Assembly (NCBI RefSeq): GCF_041820985.1
Contig: NZ_JBGUAU010000020.1
Coordinates: 36,680 to 100,679, forward strand
Source of the DNA: Evansella sp041820985
GTDB lineage: Bacteria > Bacillota > Bacilli > Bacillales > Salisediminibacteriaceae
Length of the DNA stretch: 64,000 bases
Direction of reading: 5' to 3'
The notes beneath the pieces were generated by a model, which worked only from the letters and a program-made list of their open reading frames with translations, did not search any database and was not told the origin of the DNA. A program made the translations under genes and the position numbers. Positions 53,454 through 62,044 of the stretch are shown here, in pieces. The first letter of the stretch is position 1. The number at the start of each line of letters is the position of its first letter.

Positions 53454-55076
53454 ATGAAGACGAAGAGTAAGGTTCGGAGAATGTGGAAAGTTTTGTCTAT
53501 GGCTTTTGTGATTTTCTTGCAGGTTTACTGGTATAAATTCAGGAAAAAACCAGAGGCTGATTGGGAAAAACTATGGGATAGCATAGGGAAGAGGTTTCGG
53601 AAAACGTTATTTGAGTTAGAAGGTTTATTAATCAAAATTGGTCAACTGTTAAGCATACGAGGAGACTTGTTGCCACATAGTTTTATTCGGCAAATACAAG
53701 ATCTTACGGACAAAGTTCCTCCTTCAGAATGGAACGATATTCAAAGAATTCTAGAGAAGGAATGGGGAGGTCCAACAGAGGAACACTTTCTTTCTATTGA
53801 GAAAAAAGCAGTTGCTTCTGCTTCTATTGGGGAAGTGTACAAGGGAACGTTAAAAGATGGACAAGAGGTTGCGATTAAAGTACAACGACCTTATATTCAA
53901 AAGATCATAAAAACAGATTTTCGGACATTGCAAATTATTATTTGGTTTGCGGATCACTTTGTTCCCATTCCTAAAAACTTCATTAATTTTAAGGTTTTGT
54001 TTAAAGAACTGAAACATGTGATAGAGAGAGAACTTGATTTTTCACAAGAAAAAAATACGCTGTTAGCCTTTCAAGATCGGTTTAAGGAAACGGAAGGAGT
54101 GAAGATCCCTTCTGTCCATTCTGAGCTGTGCACACCAATAGTGATCGTAATGGAGTGGGTAGAAGGAATTAAGTTTACTGACGAGGATGGGGTAAATTCT
54201 TTAGAGATTAGTCGCCATGAACTTGTGAAGCGATTAATCAAGGTATTCCTTCCACAGTGGCTTGAGCCTGGCCAGTTTCATGCTGATCCTCACGCAGGAA
54301 ATGTGCTTGTATCGAAGAAAGGGGAAATAATTCTCCTTGATTTTGGAATGATAGGGGAAATTTCGAAAAAGGACGCAACCTATTTTCAAGGATTGATAGA
54401 AAGCACTCTAGCGAAAAACTATTCGAAAGCAGTAGAGTGTTTAACGCATTTAGGATTCTTACTTCCGGAAGCGGACCCCAAGACAATGGAAAGGTTGTTA
54501 GAGGAATGGATGTCTGTTACTCCTTCTCAATTGAAAGAGGTGGACATGATTGCGTTAAAAATGGAGATGAATGATATTATTCAAGCTCTTCCCATTCAAG
54601 TTCCAACGAGGTTTGTTTTCCTAGGAAGATCTTTCGTCACTCTGGAAGGAATTATCCTAAGCCTTGCGTCAGAAGACGAAATCGTAGATATAGTGAAACC
54701 AGAATTTATGGATTGGTTAGATACTCATGGGAATAAAAAATGGTCGTTTATCTGGCATTGGCTTCAGTCACAGCCATTATTCAAATTTCTCTATACTGTT
54801 ACTGAATTTTTCAAGCTACCTCAAAAGATGGAGGAGATGCAAGAAAAAGAACTGCGAAGAACATTTCAGTTTACCATCTATGAAAATTATAAAAAGCAGC
54901 TATTCCAATTGACTCTCCTTGGTTTTCTTGGGATTGGAGCGGGGATCTACACTTCCCACGAGCTACTATTGCAGGTTTCTACCGGGGTATCCGCCGTTTC
55001 AAGTATAGGCTATCTACTAGTAAATCATAAACTGAAAAAGTGGATGCGGTTTATGCATGAAAAACGGAAGCACTAG
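53454..55076 (+). CDS. UbiB/ABC1/AarF-family atypical kinase
   Basis: This 540-residue protein has all family motifs: the KxGQ helix LLIKIGQLLSIRGDLLP (about 60-76), the Ala-rich loop ASASIGEVYKG, the lysine in VAIKVQRP, FHADPHAGNVLV and LLDFGMIGE. Two hydrophobic helices near the C terminus (about 483-520) would anchor it in the membrane. The family supports isoprenoid-quinone or lipid metabolism and often shows ATPase rather than protein kinase activity. Its ribosome site is weak. The 31-bp elements at 53406 and 55081 bracket it. Confidence 0.92.
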   Translation: MKTKSKVRRMWKVLSMAFVIFLQVYWYKFRKKPEADWEKLWDSIGKRFRKTLFELEGLLIKIGQLLSIRGDLLPHSFIRQIQDLTDKVPPSEWNDIQRILEKEWGGPTEEHFLSIEKKAVASASIGEVYKGTLKDGQEVAIKVQRPYIQKIIKTDFRTLQIIIWFADHFVPIPKNFINFKVLFKELKHVIERELDFSQEKNTLLAFQDRFKETEGVKIPSVHSELCTPIVIVMEWVEGIKFTDEDGVNSLEISRHELVKRLIKVFLPQWLEPGQFHADPHAGNVLVSKKGEIILLDFGMIGEISKKDATYFQGLIESTLAKNYSKAVECLTHLGFLLPEADPKTMERLLEEWMSVTPSQLKEVDMIALKMEMNDIIQALPIQVPTRFVFLGRSFVTLEGIILSLASEDEIVDIVKPEFMDWLDTHGNKKWSFIWHWLQSQPLFKFLYTVTEFFKLPQKMEEMQEKELRRTFQFTIYENYKKQLFQLTLLGFLGIGAGIYTSHELLLQVSTGVSAVSSIGYLLVNHKLKKWMRFMHEKRKH

Positions 55077-55080
55077 AGGT

Positions 55081-55154
55081 GGAAGCATCGGGGACGGTTC
55101 TCGTTGCTTCCTTCGAAAACCGAAGGAAGCAGTGAGAACCGTCCCCATGCTTCC
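55081..55154. repeat. Paired 31-bp elements (forward then reverse)
   Basis: It starts 5 bases after the UbiB-like stop; the two copies are joined by TTCGAAAACCGAA and form a long hairpin. Confidence 0.92.
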
Positions 55155-55226
55155 TGAATTGCTATCACATGATATATCGTATAATCTTGAAAGGAAATAG
55201 TTCAGGGATTGCGAGGGATAGCTAGA

Positions 55227-56249
55227 ATGAGTGGAAATGAAGAATTTGATTACCTAATAGATTATTTTTTTCAAGGAAAATCACAAACGTTAGTGTATCA
55301 AGGGAAAAGTGGTTATAACAACACCACGCGTTACTTAGAAAAAAATAAGAAGAAATATATCTTACGTATATACGAGACACATAATGAGGAATCCAAAGTA
55401 AAGCTAGAGCATGAGGTTTTATTGAAACTGAATCAACTGGAGGACCTGCCTTTTAGCGTTCCGTCTCCAGTCATAAAGGATGGTGTCTCCTTGTTGAGGT
55501 TGCCTTCTTCTAAAAAAATCGGGTGCATCTATCACTACATTGAAGGAGATAATCCTGTTTTTAACTCGGAAAAAGTTCTTTCATCGTTTGGAAAAAGTGC
55601 AGGTTATTTGCTGCAGGCTCTAAACAAAATTGAGTTGCAACAGCCATTCATTTATCGGCCGTATTATGAGATTGAGTATGCACACCCGAAATGCCCCATA
55701 AGTAAGGTGGTGGAGTGGTGTAGCAAACCTTCAAAGGAATTTATAGATTTCCAAAAGGAGCTCTCTTGGATCTCATCACAGCTTGTTGACTTCAAGAAGA
55801 GTGTGCCACAGCTCCAAAAGCTGCCACATCAAATCATTCACGGAGACTTAAACGAATCCAATGTTCTAGTAGGGCCGGATCAACACATAAATGCCATATT
55901 GGACTTCGAGTTTACTACTAGGGATCTTCGGATCATGGAAGTAGCTGTCTGCATTTCAGAAATCATTTCGAAAGAAGGAAAGGAAACTATTTATTTAGAT
56001 AAGCTTCACCATTTCTTTTTAGGTCTGGCCACAACAATGAAACTAATGGATTCCGAGATAGAAGCATTACCAGTGCTAGTTTTATTGAGAAGATTAGATG
56101 TGTTTATTCATTTCTTAGGAAGGTATTTAGATGGTATCGATGATTCCTCGGTGCTGAAGGAACAGATTGGGAAAACAGCTGCCTATGAAGATTGGATAGA
56201 TGGAGGCGGAAGAAAATTAGCTCGATTGTGGGAGAACGTAAATAGGTAG
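55227..56249 (+). CDS. Aminoglycoside phosphotransferase-like (APH fold) kinase
   Basis: The protein has 340 residues from ATG 55227 (GAGGG 9 bases upstream). IIHGDLNESNVLV is the catalytic loop and AILDFEFTT the metal-binding DFE motif of APH/homoserine-kinase-type enzymes. The N-terminal lobe includes YILRIYE with the ATP-contacting lysine-rich segment. It phosphorylates a small molecule; candidates are homoserine, a sugar alcohol or an antibiotic, and the sequence does not decide. It is a single gene between 31-bp elements. Confidence 0.88.
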   Translation: MSGNEEFDYLIDYFFQGKSQTLVYQGKSGYNNTTRYLEKNKKKYILRIYETHNEESKVKLEHEVLLKLNQLEDLPFSVPSPVIKDGVSLLRLPSSKKIGCIYHYIEGDNPVFNSEKVLSSFGKSAGYLLQALNKIELQQPFIYRPYYEIEYAHPKCPISKVVEWCSKPSKEFIDFQKELSWISSQLVDFKKSVPQLQKLPHQIIHGDLNESNVLVGPDQHINAILDFEFTTRDLRIMEVAVCISEIISKEGKETIYLDKLHHFFLGLATTMKLMDSEIEALPVLVLLRRLDVFIHFLGRYLDGIDDSSVLKEQIGKTAAYEDWIDGGGRKLARLWENVNR

Positions 56250-56355
56250 TTATTTGGGGAAAAATGAGTGGTAATCTGCATGTGGAAAAGGATCTTCTTC
56301 ATAATTACTAAGTGGGAGAACCTAAGGAATCGACCACTTTATTTCGAGAAACGAA

Positions 56356-56386
56356 GGAAGCAGTGAGAACCGTCCCCACTGCTTCT
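56356..56386 (-). repeat. 31-bp element, reverse
   Basis: GGAAGCAGTG, AGAACCGTCCC, CACTGCTTCT, with one end mismatch. It lies between the kinase and the next membrane gene. Confidence 0.92.
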
Positions 56387-56445
56387 GAATAAAATTCCAA
56401 TCATTGTAAACACTAACCTAAACTTATGTAAGTCGAGGTTATGAT

Positions 56446-57237
56446 ATGAATAATTACAAGTCCACAAATAATGAACGTAGATTTAAGGCACATGTTAGTT
56501 CTATTGGTACTACACAACTCCATTTACGTAACCCATATATCATTGCATGGTGGTCTGCGGCATTTCCTGGATTTGGTCATCTATTATTATCGAAATACCT
56601 TAGAGGTTATTCCCTTTTTATTTGGGAGATTTTTGTGAATAATATGGCTAATATAAATGAGGCGATGGTTTATTCATTTACAGGGAATATTGATATGGCA
56701 AAAGAGGTGCTTGAACCGAAACTGTTGCTTTTGTATATTCCTGTCTATATTTTTTCCATCTGGGATAGTTATCGAACTTCTGTGGATATGAACAAAGTGT
56801 ACCTGTTAGCAGAACGAGAGAATGCATCCTTCAACTCGTATACTATCGGTGCTTTTGAAATCAATTACTTAGATAAAAGACGACCGTTAATGTCAGTCAT
56901 ATGGTCTCTTCTTATGCCAGGGCTAGGACAGTTATATATCCACCGAGTGTTAACAGCATTTTTTACGATGGTTTTTATGATTGTGTTTATTTACTTTTCA
57001 GATATACTTATTGCTGTTCATTATCTATTTTTGGGGGAGATTAGTAAGGCAACACAAGTGATTGATCCACAATGGTTTTTGTTCATTCCTTCTCATATGG
57101 GATTTTCCGTATACGATTCCTATGTGAATACTGTTGAAAACAACAAACTATTTGAGAGCGAACAACAAAATTTTTTAAAGGAAAAGTACCAACAATATCG
57201 TGTGAATATTCCATGGTCAGTGAATGAGGTGAAATAA
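56446..57237 (+). CDS. Membrane protein with an internal duplication
   Basis: This 263-residue protein holds two similar halves, each opening with a PG-turn helix pair: AWWSAAFPGFGHLLLSKYLRGYS (in part, about 34-55) and VIWSLLMPGLGQLYIHRVLT (about 150-170). Each half ends with a loop mentioning a DSYxxxVxxNK pattern (DSYRTSVDMNKVY and DSYVNTVENNKLF). About four membrane helices result. The PGxGHxL/PGxGQLY motifs are like those of TM2-type domains. The function is unknown. The next gene starts directly after its stop. Confidence 0.75.
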   Translation: MNNYKSTNNERRFKAHVSSIGTTQLHLRNPYIIAWWSAAFPGFGHLLLSKYLRGYSLFIWEIFVNNMANINEAMVYSFTGNIDMAKEVLEPKLLLLYIPVYIFSIWDSYRTSVDMNKVYLLAERENASFNSYTIGAFEINYLDKRRPLMSVIWSLLMPGLGQLYIHRVLTAFFTMVFMIVFIYFSDILIAVHYLFLGEISKATQVIDPQWFLFIPSHMGFSVYDSYVNTVENNKLFESEQQNFLKEKYQQYRVNIPWSVNEVK

Positions 57238-57696
57238 ATGCAACTATTCTCTACGTTTGAACACTCATCCTATCTTGAATTAGCTATTTCATCATTGGAA
57301 AAAGTAGGTGTAAAGAGTGAGCATATACTTGCAGTTCCCCTTGCAAACCGAGTAGAGGAAAGACGGTTGTTTGATACCCTTCATCGGGCAGATGGAATTA
57401 GTTTGTTTGATAAAGGCGCAGCTATTGGAACCGCATTTTCAGTTGTTGGAGCAAGTGTAGGTTTTGTTTTAGAATGGGGCCCCATTTATTGGGGGCTGAT
57501 TGGCGCAGCAGGTGGATTTATACTTGGCTTTCTTATCGACTACATCATTTTTAAAGTCGTTCATAAAAGAAAAAGGGTTATAAAAGGAAAAAAATCAGAA
57601 GTGGTGTTAGTTGTAGACTGTCCAACGGAATTGGTGGAGAAAGTAGAAGAGGTTCTATGGGAACATCTCGCATTAGGCGTTGCCAAGGTAGAGTAA
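57238..57696 (+). CDS. Small membrane protein of unknown function
   Basis: This 152-residue protein starts on the base after the previous stop with GAGGTGA as ribosome site, so the two are co-translated. It has an N-terminal soluble segment (HSSYLELAISSLEKVGV, a small ferredoxin-like start), two adjacent hydrophobic stretches (about 62-100: AAIGTAFSVVGASVGFV, GLIGAAGGFILGFLIDY) rich in glycine, then a basic stretch and a soluble tail. A 31-bp element begins on the base after the stop. Confidence 0.75.
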   Translation: MQLFSTFEHSSYLELAISSLEKVGVKSEHILAVPLANRVEERRLFDTLHRADGISLFDKGAAIGTAFSVVGASVGFVLEWGPIYWGLIGAAGGFILGFLIDYIIFKVVHKRKRVIKGKKSEVVLVVDCPTELVEKVEEVLWEHLALGVAKVE

Positions 57697-57727
57697 GGAA
57701 GCAGTGGGGACGGTTCTCACTGCTTCC
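57697..57727 (+). repeat. 31-bp element, forward, consensus copy directly after a stop codon
   Basis: It is identical to the consensus and begins on the first base after TAA. Confidence 0.95.
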
Positions 57728-57904
57728 TTCGTGTAGCGAAACGAAATAATGGCGAGATTCCAAAAAAATGTTCTTTTGGAATTAATAAGAACTTCAAAAT
57801 AAAAGAGCTATCGCTATTCAAATCTGAAGCCAAATTTCAAACTCACACATCCGTCAATAAACATACCTATACCTATACTTAGTAACATGCACACATATAT
57901 CAAC

Positions 57905-57935
57905 AAAACGAGTGCCACGAATTGTGACACTCGTT
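57905..57935. terminator. Two-way terminator
   Basis: AACGAGTGCCAC and GTGACACTCGTT form the stem (one mismatch) with TTTT on the plus side. It lies just beyond the stop of the minus-strand Q-rich gene. Confidence 0.8.
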
Positions 57936-57947
57936 TTTGCCAATGAC

Positions 57948-58664
57948 TTAATGACCTTGTTGACTCAATCCTGATCCCTGGCCATACTGTTGTTGGCCGT
58001 ATTGTTGCCCTTGTTGGTAATTACTTTGGCCTTGGTTTTGCGAATATTGGTTCTGCCCCAGACTCTGCCCTTGCACCAATTGTTGTTGCTGTTGTTGTAA
58101 TTGTTGCTGAGTTTGATCAATTTGCTGTGATATCTGGTTTAACATGTTCACTTGCTGTAAGGATTGTTCCACATTCGTTAACATTTGTGTAGCCTGGTGA
58201 ATGGATTGCTGTAACTGCTGGAACGTTTTTTGTTGCTGTTGTTGAGCTTGTGAGCTAAACTGCTGCATTTGTTGTAAAAGCTCTTGGGATTGTTGATTGT
58301 TTTGACTAGACTGACCCATAGACCCCATATTCATTGATTGTTGACCAGCAGATTGAAGTTGATTCAACATATCTTGCATCGATTGAAGCTGTGTTTTTAA
58401 AGGAGATATTTCTTCGCCAATTTCCTCGTCGACTTTAGCTGAAATAAGATCTAACTGTGATCCTGCTTCTGCTTTTCCCTCTTCATAAATTTCTTCTAAG
58501 TCTCTATCCATGGCGAATTCCTCCTCATATTGTCTTGATGACGGTAATGAAGGTTCCGATTTTGTTACATATGCTGGTGCAGGCTCAGGCCGATTATTTC
58601 TGAACATCGTAAAAAATAATGCGGTTGAGCAAACCAAGAAAAGTAACAAAAGGAAGATGAACAT
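57948..58664 (-). CDS. Membrane-anchored glutamine-rich protein
   Basis: The protein has 238 residues from ATG 58664. A hydrophobic N terminus (FIFLLLLFLVCSTALFF) anchors it, then an acidic stretch and a tail in which about one third of residues are Gln (QQQQQK, QQLQQQQQQLVQG, GQQYGQQQYGQG). A coiled-coil-like run lies in the middle. The GGAGGTG ribosome site is 16 bases before this ATG, which is unusually far. An ATC or ATT codon 6-12 bases upstream in the same frame is better spaced, so the start is uncertain. The function is unknown. Confidence 0.7.
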   Translation of the reverse strand: MFIFLLLLFLVCSTALFFTMFRNNRPEPAPAYVTKSEPSLPSSRQYEEEFAMDRDLEEIYEEGKAEAGSQLDLISAKVDEEIGEEISPLKTQLQSMQDMLNQLQSAGQQSMNMGSMGQSSQNNQQSQELLQQMQQFSSQAQQQQQKTFQQLQQSIHQATQMLTNVEQSLQQVNMLNQISQQIDQTQQQLQQQQQQLVQGQSLGQNQYSQNQGQSNYQQGQQYGQQQYGQGSGLSQQGH

Positions 58665-59017
58665 TCCATCGATGGTAATGCACCTCCAATTCAAGCTACC
58701 TAAAAATCAAAAGGTAGACCTGATTATTATAGGTCGCAAGAAAAATTTTATCCGAGAAAAACTGGACCAAAATTTTCATTTTTAAAGAATTTCTCTTCCA
58801 TTTAAAGACCTTCAACGGTAATTAAAGTCCAGAAATTAGCTGGATAAAACAACTTACAATGGCTTACAAACAAATGGAAAAAGGTATTTAAGGTAGAGTG
58901 AACGAATTTACTACATATAAAACAAATAGTTTTTAATCTAGAAAATTTAATTAGGTTTACATGCTACGTAAAGATGCAGAATAAGGGATGAAATTAGTTT
59001 AAGAAAGAGGACGATGA
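58665..59017. other. Divergent spacer
   Basis: AT-rich promoter region between the Q-rich gene and the exchanger gene. No gene, repeat or clear operator was recognised. Confidence 0.5.
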
Positions 59018-59977
59018 ATGATGGCCTATATACTATTAATTGTTGGATTTGCTTTACTTATTAAAGGTGCAGATTATTTTGTAAAAGGTGCTTCCAATCT
59101 TGCAACGGCATTAAGGGTATCCCCTTTGCTTGTTGGATTGACGATCGTGGCTTTTGGTACCAGCTCACCGGAAGCGACAGTAAGTATTCTGGCAGCTTTG
59201 GATGAAAACGCTGGTGTTGCTATTGGGAATGTTGTGGGGAGTAATATTTTTAATATCACTCTTGTTGTAGGATTAACCGCACTAATAAATCCACTTCGTG
59301 TGGAAAGTGAGACAATACGTAAGGAGATTCCTTTTACCTTGTTAGCAAGTGTGGCATTGTTAATCCTAATTAGTGATATGTTTCTTCAAGCCTTTAGTAC
59401 AAACAACTTAAGTCGAAGTGATGGATTCATCCTTTTGTTATTCTTTACAATATTTCTATATTATATATTTGAAGTAGCAAGACGTAGTCGTGGAAAAAGT
59501 GATGCGACTAGTAACTCAAAGGAAGAAATCAAGTGGACAAGGAATATTTTCATTACAATAGGTGGACTGGGAGCCATCATTTTCGGTGGGGATATTGTGG
59601 TGAGAAATGCCACAACGATAGCCACTTCCTTTGGAATGAGCGAAACATTAGTTGGCTTAACTATCGTTGCTGTAGGTACATCATTGCCAGAGCTAATAAC
59701 CTCTATTACTGCTGCTGTGAAAAAGGAGACGGACATCGCACTAGGAAATATTGTAGGAAGTAACATTTTTAATATATTATTTGTTTTAGGAACAGCATCG
59801 GTCATTACCCCATTAGCAGTGGAAAGTAAGTTATTCGTAGACGTCATATTAATGATTATCTTGACTATTTTCCTATTACTATTCTCAAGAACAAGATTTA
59901 CAATAGGGAAAACAGAGGGAACCTTATTAGCAGCAGCATATGTCATATACATCCTATTTATCATAATAAGAAATTAG
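59018..59977 (+). CDS. CaCA-family sodium/calcium (cation) exchanger, YrbG-like
   Basis: The protein has 319 residues with about ten membrane helices in two inverted halves. Each half has the exchanger alpha-repeat: GTSSPEATVS with GNVVGSNIFNI, and GTSLPELITS with GNIVGSNIFNI. The Glu residues in SPE/LPE line the ion site. It exports Ca2+ (or another divalent ion) in exchange for Na+ or K+, useful in an alkaline or salty habitat. The TAG stop shares its G with the first base of a 31-bp element. Confidence 0.92.
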   Translation: MMAYILLIVGFALLIKGADYFVKGASNLATALRVSPLLVGLTIVAFGTSSPEATVSILAALDENAGVAIGNVVGSNIFNITLVVGLTALINPLRVESETIRKEIPFTLLASVALLILISDMFLQAFSTNNLSRSDGFILLLFFTIFLYYIFEVARRSRGKSDATSNSKEEIKWTRNIFITIGGLGAIIFGGDIVVRNATTIATSFGMSETLVGLTIVAVGTSLPELITSITAAVKKETDIALGNIVGSNIFNILFVLGTASVITPLAVESKLFVDVILMIILTIFLLLFSRTRFTIGKTEGTLLAAAYVIYILFIIIRN

Positions 59978-60007
59978 GAAGCAGTGGGGACGGTTCTCAC
60001 TGCTTCC
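59977..60007 (+). repeat. 31-bp element, forward, sharing the exchanger stop codon
   Basis: It matches the consensus exactly; its first G is the third base of TAG. Confidence 0.95.
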
Positions 60008-60038
60008 ATTTCACGGGAGAGTGGAAGGGGAAATAACG

Positions 60039-60881
60039 TTGCAGGAAATTATCACATTTTTAAATGAAAATCCAATAATATATAAATTCTTCATATCAAT
60101 AGTAATATTCCTTATTTATATAAAGCTGATTAGCTTTATGAATAAGCTACTATTTAAAGTAATGAAGGGAAATAATGCCTATTATACGACAAGGAATAGG
60201 CTGTATTACTTACATATCGCGATCATGATTGTTATCATAATCATGATATGGTCCGAGGCAAGGTTAGATTTAACAATATATATTGGTTTTATCTCAGCTG
60301 GAATTGCCATCGCTTTACGCGAAATCTTTACAAACATTGCGGCTTTGTTGATTATACTAGTACAAAAACCATTTGAAGTGGGAGATAGAATTTTTGTGAA
60401 CAACAGTGCAGGGGATGTTATTGATCAAAAGATTTTTCACTTTGTGGTTATGGAAGTAGTGACAAGTGAAAAGTCAAATCAAAGTACAGGGAAAGTAGTA
60501 CATATACCGAATAATTTTATCTTCCTTCACCCAATATCCAATGCGAATAAAGGGTTTGAATATATATGGAATGAAATTGAAGTGCGAGTCACCATGGACA
60601 GTGATTGGGCAGAAGCAAAGGAAAAGTTCGAAACAATATTAATAGAATACACAGGTAAAATATCAGAAGAAGCTGAAAACAAGTTGCGTGAAGCTTCCGT
60701 GAAATATCTCCTCCATTATCAGGAGTTAACACCAAGTGTTTTTATTTCTCTTCAAGAAGGACATATCAAACTTACTTTGCGCTATTTATCAGACCCACGA
60801 GAAGTAAGGACTACAGAAGATTTTCTCTGGAAACAAATTTTACAAGTATCGAAGGATACCGAAAAATTTAAGTTGACTTAA
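60039..60881 (+). CDS. MscS-family mechanosensitive channel
   Basis: The protein has 280 residues from TTG 60039, chosen because AAGGGG lies 9 bases upstream; an in-frame GTG at 60021 has a poorly placed site. Three membrane helices are followed by the MscS pore/beta domain: AIALREIFTNIAALLIILVQKPFEVGDRIFV (in part) is the TM3-to-beta junction. VVHIPNNFIFLHPISN resembles the conserved IPN segment. The C-terminal cytosolic domain is complete. It releases solutes on osmotic downshock. A reverse 31-bp element begins 2 bases after the stop. Confidence 0.9.
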   Translation: MQEIITFLNENPIIYKFFISIVIFLIYIKLISFMNKLLFKVMKGNNAYYTTRNRLYYLHIAIMIVIIIMIWSEARLDLTIYIGFISAGIAIALREIFTNIAALLIILVQKPFEVGDRIFVNNSAGDVIDQKIFHFVVMEVVTSEKSNQSTGKVVHIPNNFIFLHPISNANKGFEYIWNEIEVRVTMDSDWAEAKEKFETILIEYTGKISEEAENKLREASVKYLLHYQELTPSVFISLQEGHIKLTLRYLSDPREVRTTEDFLWKQILQVSKDTEKFKLT

Positions 60882-60882
60882 A

Positions 60883-60930
60883 GGAAGCAGTGAGAACCGT
60901 CCCCACTGCTTCCTGCTTCCCCACTGCTTC
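60883..60930 (-). repeat. 31-bp element, reverse, with a partial duplication
   Basis: The complete copy 60883-60913 is followed by TGCTTCCCCACTGCTTC, a repeated end segment, suggesting copying or slippage at the arm. Confidence 0.9.
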
Positions 60931-61105
60931 AACTCTGTTTTCCAAATAAGGAAGAGGGAGTTCGAAGTCGTTAAAAAAATGGGGAAAAACCAATGAATAG
61001 GGAATGAAACCTTTTCTGTGACTAGTACGTAAAAGTATATGTGAGTTACAAATATGGGCTTGTCTCTTAATCAGAGAATTTTTATGTAGGAAAGGGTGAG
61101 TAGCT

Positions 61106-62044
61106 TTGGATGTGGTTTTAACAGTAGAAGGACTAACGAAGTCTTTCAAGGATAAGCAAGCACTGAGAGGAATCTCCTTTGAGGTTCGTAAAGGGGAGAT
61201 CATGGCTATTTTAGGCCCAAATGGTGCTGGAAAATCAACGACGATACGTAATATTATGGGGATTCTTTATCCTGATGAGGGAACGATTACATTTCATAAC
61301 CACGCGGGGAAAGGGATTCCGAGGAATAAAATAGGTTACTTGCCTGAAGAACGTGGGCTTTACAAAAATGTGAAGGTCATGGATATTCTCCTTTACTTGG
61401 CAGACTTGAAGGACTATCCGTTGGCAAAAGCAAAGGAGCGGGCATTAGCTTATTTAAAAAAGTTTGATTTGGAAGGAAAGGAAAATGTGGCTGTGGAGGA
61501 GCTTTCCAAAGGGATGGGTCAGAAGGTGCAGTTTATTGGTGCGATTCTCCATGAGCCGGAATTATTAATTCTTGATGAACCTTTCTCTGGATTGGACCCT
61601 GTTAGTCAAGAGATCTTTAAGGATGAAATAAGATCTTTGGCCAATAATGGAACGGCAATCTTACTATCCTCTCATCAGATGAACTTAGTGGAGGAGATGT
61701 GTGACCGTATTTTTATGATTCAACACGGCGAAAAAATAATATACGGTAGCTTGAATGATGTGAAAGGCGAATATGCCAATTTTAAATGTACGGTCCATGG
61801 ACCGGCAAATCAACAGGCTGTATTAGAGCAAATTCCACAAGTGGTAAAGGTGGAGCAGACTGGTGAGCAATGGGTACTTTATTTAGAAAAGGACATACAA
61901 CCTGCGAAATGGTTGAGGGAACTGCCAGAGGAACTGACGATTCACGAGTTAAAACTGAATCGAATATCGTTACATGAAATTTTCATTGATATTGCGACAG
62001 ATAAGTATGGAAGAGTAGAAGAAGTAGGTGATGTACATGCGTAA
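61106..62044 (+). CDS. ABC transporter ATP-binding protein (NatA/YhaQ-like)
   Basis: The protein has 312 residues from TTG 61106 with AAAGGGTGAG 6 bases upstream. Walker A is GPNGAGKST, signature LSKGMGQKVQ, Walker B LLILDEPFSGLDP, switch His in SSHQM. The LSKGMGQK signature and the C-terminal extension are typical of the NatA/YhaQ sodium- or drug-export group. It is coupled with the permease at 62037, which overlaps its end. Confidence 0.9.
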   Translation: MDVVLTVEGLTKSFKDKQALRGISFEVRKGEIMAILGPNGAGKSTTIRNIMGILYPDEGTITFHNHAGKGIPRNKIGYLPEERGLYKNVKVMDILLYLADLKDYPLAKAKERALAYLKKFDLEGKENVAVEELSKGMGQKVQFIGAILHEPELLILDEPFSGLDPVSQEIFKDEIRSLANNGTAILLSSHQMNLVEEMCDRIFMIQHGEKIIYGSLNDVKGEYANFKCTVHGPANQQAVLEQIPQVVKVEQTGEQWVLYLEKDIQPAKWLRELPEELTIHELKLNRISLHEIFIDIATDKYGRVEEVGDVHA

